A stretch of DNA of 64,000 bases. Origin: CALINF01 sp039990395. GTDB taxonomy: Bacteria; Pseudomonadota; Gammaproteobacteria; Pseudomonadales; Halieaceae. Below are positions 59,746 to 64,000 of this stretch, piece after piece (position 1 is the first letter of the stretch; each line of letters opens with the position of its first letter). The DNA is taken from contig JBDXFZ010000146.1 of the NCBI GenBank assembly GCA_039990395.1, forward strand, positions 868,001 to 932,000, in the 5' to 3' direction. A program made the translations under genes and the position numbers. The notes under the pieces are model-generated. The model was not told where the DNA came from, ran no database searches, and was given only the letters and a program-made list of their open reading frames with translations.

Positions 59746-60725
59746 TTCTGGAAGACCTATCGTCGGTGAGTGCTCCGCTGCCTTGGCAGGCGGCGCAGTG
59801 GCAGGAAATCCACAATGCATTTCAGCAGGGACAATTGCCTCATGCTTTGATGCTGTCAGGCAGTACAGGCGTTGGGAAAGACCGTTTTGCATTGGCGCTG
59901 GCGCGCTTGCTTCTCTGTCATAGCATTAAGGCCGGTACTAATTGCGGTAGCTGCAAGGCCTGCGAGCTGAGCCGTAACGAGACGCACGGAGACCTGCGCT
60001 GGCTGCAACCGGAGGGTACCAGCCGCGTAATCAAAATCGATCAGGTGCGATCCGCATTAGCGTTCTGCCAGAAGACCGCATCATTCGGCGAGCGCAAGGT
60101 GCTGGTGATAGCGCCTGCAGATACGTTGAATGTTAATGCGGCCAATGCGCTGCTCAAGTGCCTCGAAGAGCCATCGCCAGGCACGCACATAATCCTGGTA
60201 TGCCAGCGCCCGCATTCGATTCCAGCCACCGTCCGCTCGCGCTGTCAGCAGTTGGTGTTTCCCTTACCCGACACGGAGGTCGCTAAGCAATGGCTTGCGC
60301 CAATCGTAGGCGATAATCAAGGAGCGGGGGCCAGTGATTATCTTGAACTTGCTGGGGGTCGGCCGCTGCTGGCAGAAGCGCTTTTTCTTACCGATGGCGG
60401 TGCAGCATTGAAGGCGCGCGGGACCGTATTATCAGAGCTGATCAGTGGACGGGTTAGTGCATCCGAGGCCAGTGCAGTGTTTGCAGATGCGTCACTCGAA
60501 GAGTTGACCCGGTTTATGATTGAACAGCTCGAGCGGCGCCTACGGAAGGCAGCTCATGAGAGTGAGCACGGAAGTGCTGATCGCCAGGCAGAGCGTGCTA
60601 TGTTTACGTTACTCGACGAACTGCGTAGGGGGCAGGCCGCCGTGGTCAGCGGCGCTAACCCCAGCCGTGATCTCTACCTGCAAACCACGCTCGGGCGATG
60701 GCAGTCAGTGTTGGGCGGAGCCTGA
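59742..60725 (+). CDS. holB: DNA polymerase III subunit delta'
   Basis: HolB is a clamp-loader subunit. The 327-residue protein has a P-loop-like GSTGVGKDRFA, a four-cysteine zinc module (CGSCKACELSRNETHGD, the fourth cysteine in LLCHS), and the ANALLKCLEEPSPGTHIILV block, an SRC-type RSRCQQL motif following. Order tmk-holB-pilZ is conserved. Confidence 0.94.
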   Translation: MILEDLSSVSAPLPWQAAQWQEIHNAFQQGQLPHALMLSGSTGVGKDRFALALARLLLCHSIKAGTNCGSCKACELSRNETHGDLRWLQPEGTSRVIKIDQVRSALAFCQKTASFGERKVLVIAPADTLNVNAANALLKCLEEPSPGTHIILVCQRPHSIPATVRSRCQQLVFPLPDTEVAKQWLAPIVGDNQGAGASDYLELAGGRPLLAEALFLTDGGAALKARGTVLSELISGRVSASEASAVFADASLEELTRFMIEQLERRLRKAAHESEHGSADRQAERAMFTLLDELRRGQAAVVSGANPSRDLYLQTTLGRWQSVLGGA

Positions 60726-60769
60726 TCCGGTGGTAGACTCAAAGCATCGACAGGGGATATCGATTCACA

Positions 60770-61123
60770 ATGAACGAGAACGCGCAAAAAAGCCGTAACG
60801 GCATACTATCGCTGACTATCAAGGACAAAGCCGTACTGTATTCAGCGTATATGCCGTTTCTGGAAAACGGTGGCCTGTTCGTGCCGACCAATAAGGTCTA
60901 TAAAATTGGCGATGAAGTATTCATGTTGCTAACGCTCATGGATGAACCAGAAAAGATCCCAATCGCAGGCACCGTGGTTTGGGTGACCCCAAAAGGCGCT
61001 CAGGGCAACCGCACTGCAGGCATTGGCGTTCAGTTCAGTGAGCAGGACACCGCGGCCAATGCGAAGATAGAGAACCATCTGGCAGGTTCCCTCAATTCAG
61101 ATCGACCCACCCACACGATGTAG
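60770..61123 (+). CDS. PilZ domain protein
   Basis: The 117-residue protein resembles the PilZ of type IV pilus systems encoded after holB in pseudomonads: LENGGLFVPTNKVYKIGDEVFMLLTLMDEPEKIPIAGTVVWVTPKGAQGNRTAGIGVQF. The RxxxR arginines needed for c-di-GMP binding are missing, as in the original PilZ, so it probably acts by protein contact. A TatD gene, the usual next gene, does not follow. Confidence 0.9.
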   Translation: MNENAQKSRNGILSLTIKDKAVLYSAYMPFLENGGLFVPTNKVYKIGDEVFMLLTLMDEPEKIPIAGTVVWVTPKGAQGNRTAGIGVQFSEQDTAANAKIENHLAGSLNSDRPTHTM

Positions 61124-61435
61124 ATGACAGTTACGCCTAAAATTAAGGTAAATACTAGAAAGTCTGCGCAACCTATTGTTTTTGCTAATATAGTGTCAAA
61201 AAAAATGGGTCCCGAAAGGGACCCAATAAGACCATTAGGAGTGAAACATAAAGGAATTACTTCCTTCAAGGAGCACTGGGTATGCTCCGCAGCCACCCAA
61301 AAATTCTAGGGGATAGGTAGCTACACACTGAGTATCGCTCAATATTGGTACTTTTCCACCGGGTTAGGGCACTATTTTTAGTCTATTTGGTAATAAAGAA
61401 ATTACTTTAAGTTGGGTTTGAGGAATAAATAAACG
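61124..61435. other. AT-rich intergenic region with orphan terminator
   Basis: These 312 bases are AT-rich compared with neighbours. Short open frames exist on both strands but have no ribosome sites or recognisable products. The only strong signal is the minus-strand terminator at 61206-61225, so a minus-strand small RNA is possible. Confidence 0.5.
61198..61225 (-). terminator. Orphan minus-strand terminator
   Basis: TGGGTCCC (61206-61213) and GGGACCCA (61218-61225) form a perfect 8-base stem with a GAAA loop; on the minus strand eight Ts follow. No minus-strand gene lies upstream before the GH84 gene, which is on the plus strand. It may end a small RNA starting somewhere within 61226-61435. 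Confidence 0.75.
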
Positions 61436-62527
61436 GTGCGAGAGCCTGACTCAACAGTAGATACCCCCGTACCGGCACCGTTCCTAACTGGCGTCATTGA
61501 AGGTTTTTACGGGCGCGGTTGGCCTGGGCAATTACGCCTTGATTATGCCAGTTATATCTCCGCTCTGGGGTTAACCAGCTATCTATACTGCCCCAAGGAA
61601 GATCCTTTTTTGCGAAAGCGCTGGCAGGAGGATTGGCCTGCAGCAGAATGGGAGCAGTTACAGACGATGGCGTGCACCTACGCATCGTTAGGCGTGCACT
61701 TTGGTGTCGGCTTGTCGCCATTTGCGCTGTACCAGTCTTATGGCACAGCCGAGCGCGCAACGTTGAAGCGCAAAATCGAGCGGCTCAATCAATTGAACTT
61801 GCCCTTGCTGGCTGTGCTATTTGATGACATGCCCGGCGATATGCCTGAGTTGGCATCACGGCAGGTGGCGATTATGGACGACATCGCCTCCTGGAGCAGT
61901 GCAGGGCGTCTCTTGATGTGCCCTACCTATTACTCTTACGACCCCGTACTGGAGACCTTTTTCGGTACCATGCCGCGCGGCTACTGGGAGGAGCTCGGCA
62001 AAGGGCTGAGCACTCGCGTCGCTGTATTTTGGACCGGCAATCGAGTGTGCTCCGAGTCGGTCTGTGCTGCTGACCTTGCTGGCATCAATGAGAGCCTTGG
62101 CCGCAATGTTGTGTTGTGGGACAACTACCCCGTTAATGATGGCGCGGTGCGCTCCAAGCATCTGTATCTCGAGCCATTGCCGCAGCGCGAAACGCTATCA
62201 AGTGCAGTACTGTCAGGCCATTTCTGTAACCCGATGAACCAGGGAGCTCTGTCTCTGCCGGCGCTTACCGGGCTGGCAGTGCTATACGGTGCGAAACAGC
62301 AAGCGACGCTTAACCAATGGCTAATCGATACGCTAGGTAGTTCGTTATGGCATCAGCTGCAGTCGGATCAACAGGAGTTTACGGAAGTCGGTCTGGATGG
62401 CATGGGGGAGCACCGATGCGAGGTATTGGCAAGCAAGTATGCCGCATTAGAAGGCCCAGCAGCGATGGAAACCGCAGGCTGGCTGCGCGGCGAATATACA
62501 TTCGACCCTGCCTGTTTAACCGATTGA
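61436..62527 (+). CDS. GH84-type beta-N-acetylglucosaminidase-like protein
   Basis: The 363-residue protein matches glycoside hydrolase family 84: IEGFYGRGW (21-29), YLYCPKEDPFLRKRW (49-63) and the catalytic pair Asp130-Asp131 in VLFDDMPGDM. GH84 enzymes use substrate-assisted catalysis to cut beta-linked GlcNAc, including O-GlcNAc on proteins. There is no signal peptide, so it appears cytoplasmic, and the carbohydrate-binding modules of secreted family members are absent. The start is GTG. It is co-oriented with the cupin gene 7 bases downstream. Its in vivo substrate is unknown. Confidence 0.85.
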   Translation: MREPDSTVDTPVPAPFLTGVIEGFYGRGWPGQLRLDYASYISALGLTSYLYCPKEDPFLRKRWQEDWPAAEWEQLQTMACTYASLGVHFGVGLSPFALYQSYGTAERATLKRKIERLNQLNLPLLAVLFDDMPGDMPELASRQVAIMDDIASWSSAGRLLMCPTYYSYDPVLETFFGTMPRGYWEELGKGLSTRVAVFWTGNRVCSESVCAADLAGINESLGRNVVLWDNYPVNDGAVRSKHLYLEPLPQRETLSSAVLSGHFCNPMNQGALSLPALTGLAVLYGAKQQATLNQWLIDTLGSSLWHQLQSDQQEFTEVGLDGMGEHRCEVLASKYAALEGPAAMETAGWLRGEYTFDPACLTD

Positions 62528-62534
62528 TAGTCTT

Positions 62535-63854
62535 ATGAGCCTGCTACCCCCGCAGCCGAGCCTCTTGCCCGGACTGACTGTTGAGCAGGGTGATCCCGTG
62601 TCAGTATTTCGAGAGCGGCCACCGGTGGCTGGTGAGCTGCTGGCGGTCGAGTTTGAGCTGGAACAGTATTGGCTAAAGGGATCACCGTCTCTCGCGCTGG
62701 TGGCGCTATATGCGCCCACTGCAGCCCACACACGTCTGGTGGTGACTGACCAGGCTCTCGTCGTGACAGAAGCATCTGTGGAAGTACAGTTTGAGGCATG
62801 GGCCGAGCTCGGAGAAAGCGCAGTTGTTGAAATCGGTGCGGCTTTGGCTCTCACTCCGGTGTATATCGAGAAGCCCTGGGGACGTGAAATTTGGTTCTCG
62901 GGTATCGAGCAGCGCGGTCTCAGCGGTGTGCGCTCTACCGTAGCGTCTAAATTCTCTGCATCAGCAGGCGGCGTCACGCCCATCCCGTGGTTGCAGGCAG
63001 CCATGCCTGGGCTTGCACTTGGCGGCCGCGATGATCTTGTACTGCTGAAGATACTGGATCCTGTTTCTGAGCCTGTGGTCGGTGATCTCTATTTTGAGTT
63101 ACACGAGCGCAAGCGTGAGGTGTACGTGGTGACGCACGTTGATACCAAGGCTTGGCCGGATGGCGTGGGTTACATGCGTTACGGCTTTGATCCTCACAAA
63201 ATCGCCAAAGCAGGGTCGCCGGACGCTTTTAAGCAGGAGTATCTTGCAGCGGTTTTGTCGTACGAGCGTACCCGTCGTGAGCTTGATGCGCTGAGCACCC
63301 AGCCGAATGAAACGCTGCTGGAGCGTGAGCGACGCGAGCGCGAGCATATGGACAGTTTTAGCGCCTACAGGCCTCTGCGCATAGGCGACGTTGTTCGTGT
63401 GCCACTTCAGCTGCCGCATTCGCTGCTACATGGCGTGCGAACAATCGAATTTCAAACGCCGGTTTACGAGCGGATGATTCTGTCATTTGCGCAGCGGGTT
63501 CTTACTCAGCAGCATTGGGATACCGAGGCCGCGCTGGCAAGCATGCGGTTGCTTCCTCCCCAGGATGAGCCAGCCTTGGTAGTGAGCGATTCAGGTGGTG
63601 TACTGGTTCAGAAAATAGTCGATTTCGATCAGTTCTCTGTGCTGAGATTTAGGTTTGAGGCGGGCAGTTCAATGTCTTTATCGTGTTCTCCGGTCGTGCG
63701 AATGGGTATGGTCGTGGACGGCCTGTTGACTCTGGACGGGCAGGTTTTCAGGTCAGAAGAGGCCGTATTGGTGCCGCGAAATGGCGCGCAAAACACAGTA
63801 CTTGAGGCCTCAATGGAAGGTGCTGTTTTCTTGTTGGCAATCCCCGCGCACTGA
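62535..63854 (+). CDS. Cupin-type phosphomannose isomerase-like protein
   Basis: The 439-residue protein has KPWGREIW (113-120), a motif of type I/II phosphomannose isomerase-like cupins, and LLKILDPVSEPVVGDLYFEL with HERKREVYVVT, which supplies candidate metal ligands. A second cupin-like block lies in the C-terminal part (RFRFEAGSSMSLSCSP to VLVPRNGAQNT). The first 110 residues are not recognised. Pairing with a GH84 enzyme suggests a sugar isomerase or sugar-binding role in amino-sugar use. The function is not established. Confidence 0.65.
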   Translation: MSLLPPQPSLLPGLTVEQGDPVSVFRERPPVAGELLAVEFELEQYWLKGSPSLALVALYAPTAAHTRLVVTDQALVVTEASVEVQFEAWAELGESAVVEIGAALALTPVYIEKPWGREIWFSGIEQRGLSGVRSTVASKFSASAGGVTPIPWLQAAMPGLALGGRDDLVLLKILDPVSEPVVGDLYFELHERKREVYVVTHVDTKAWPDGVGYMRYGFDPHKIAKAGSPDAFKQEYLAAVLSYERTRRELDALSTQPNETLLERERREREHMDSFSAYRPLRIGDVVRVPLQLPHSLLHGVRTIEFQTPVYERMILSFAQRVLTQQHWDTEAALASMRLLPPQDEPALVVSDSGGVLVQKIVDFDQFSVLRFRFEAGSSMSLSCSPVVRMGMVVDGLLTLDGQVFRSEEAVLVPRNGAQNTVLEASMEGAVFLLAIPAH

Positions 63855-64000
63855 GCAGTTGAACCGCTTGTAGCTTTGTGGCAGAATCTGCGCCCTTATG
63901 ACAGCCCTGATTGCTGTTAATGCGCCTCGTTAAGTGCCGTAAAATCAATTGCTTAAGCGTAGCAAGTAAGATTTTTTCTAGGCATCTTCGAACGCAGAAT
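63855..64000. other. Non-coding right edge
   Basis: No supported gene, RNA or terminator is visible in the last 146 bases. It may be the leader of a gene beyond the window. Confidence 0.5.

Noticed and set aside
61030..61296. An 88-codon minus-strand frame with a hydrophobic stretch near pilZ
   Set aside because: It overlaps the 3' end of pilZ, crosses the orphan terminator, and has no ribosome site.

Overview
The window looks like a chromosomal segment of a marine gammaproteobacterium. The gene order comEC-exbB-exbD-msbA-lpxK-kdsB-ptp-murB, and later rne/rluC, maf/yceD-rpmF, fabD-fabG-acpP-fabF-pabC-mltG-tmk-holB-pilZ, resembles the Pseudomonas/Cellvibrionales layout. The exosortase H pair, TonB receptor, SNF-type sodium symporter and photolyase neighbourhood fit a Halieaceae-like (OM60/NOR5) or related marine lineage. 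That assignment is an inference from gene content and order, not from a phylogenetic marker.

Layout. 1-10.1 kb: envelope biogenesis and repair genes on the plus strand, mostly overlapping by a few bases (3' end of comEC, an ExbB/ExbD pair, msbA, lpxK, kdsB, LMW phosphatase, murB, uvrC, pgsA). 10.2-10.4 kb: tRNA-Gly and tRNA-Cys. 10.6-14.3 kb: a Hanks-type kinase with a periplasmic TPR half and a secreted protein. 14.3-20.3 kb: a photolyase cluster (phrB, SIR2 deacylase, TIGR01777 epimerase, an alternative sigma-70 factor, a MerR regulator with C-terminal cysteines, and a 51-residue cysteine-rich protein). 20.3-21.4 kb: exosortase H (xrtH) and its partner. 21.5-33.1 kb: small membrane protein, LEA14-like lipoprotein, SNF transporter, AsmA protein, tRNA-Leu, TrkA-like channel protein, dUTPase, a tandem winged-helix/nuclease-like protein, phhB, trmA, and tusE-B-C-D. 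33.2-35.2 kb: a BI-1/YccA protein with a heat-shock-like promoter and a DUF2141-OmpV fusion.

35.3-47.4 kb is an accessory block. It runs from a decayed copy of a tRNA-Ser 3' end with its own terminator to an intact tRNA-Ser(UGA) lying in the same orientation, the geometry left by integration into a tRNA 3' end. It carries a zinc-ribbon MscL, two poorly known small genes, a palindromic dispersed repeat, and a catabolic set (LysR, TonB receptor, Tat-type amidase, sodium symporter, enoyl-CoA hydratase, acyl-CoA ligase, TauE-like exporter). No integrase was seen.

47.5-61.1 kb returns to core genes: rne, divergent rluC, maf, yceD-rpmF, the fatty-acid synthesis cluster (plsX and fabH are not between rpmF and fabD), pabC, mltG, tmk, holB and a PilZ protein. 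61.1-63.9 kb ends with an orphan minus-strand terminator, a cytoplasmic GH84-type hexosaminidase and a KPWG-type cupin protein. No CRISPR array, insertion sequence, prophage or rRNA operon was seen.

The loci most worth a second look are the sigma/MerR/photolyase cluster with its repeated TTGTCGCG boxes, the tandem winged-helix plus PD-(D/E)XK-like protein beside dUTPase, the tRNA-Ser-bounded block, and a consensus promoter placed so close to yceD that its transcript should be leaderless.
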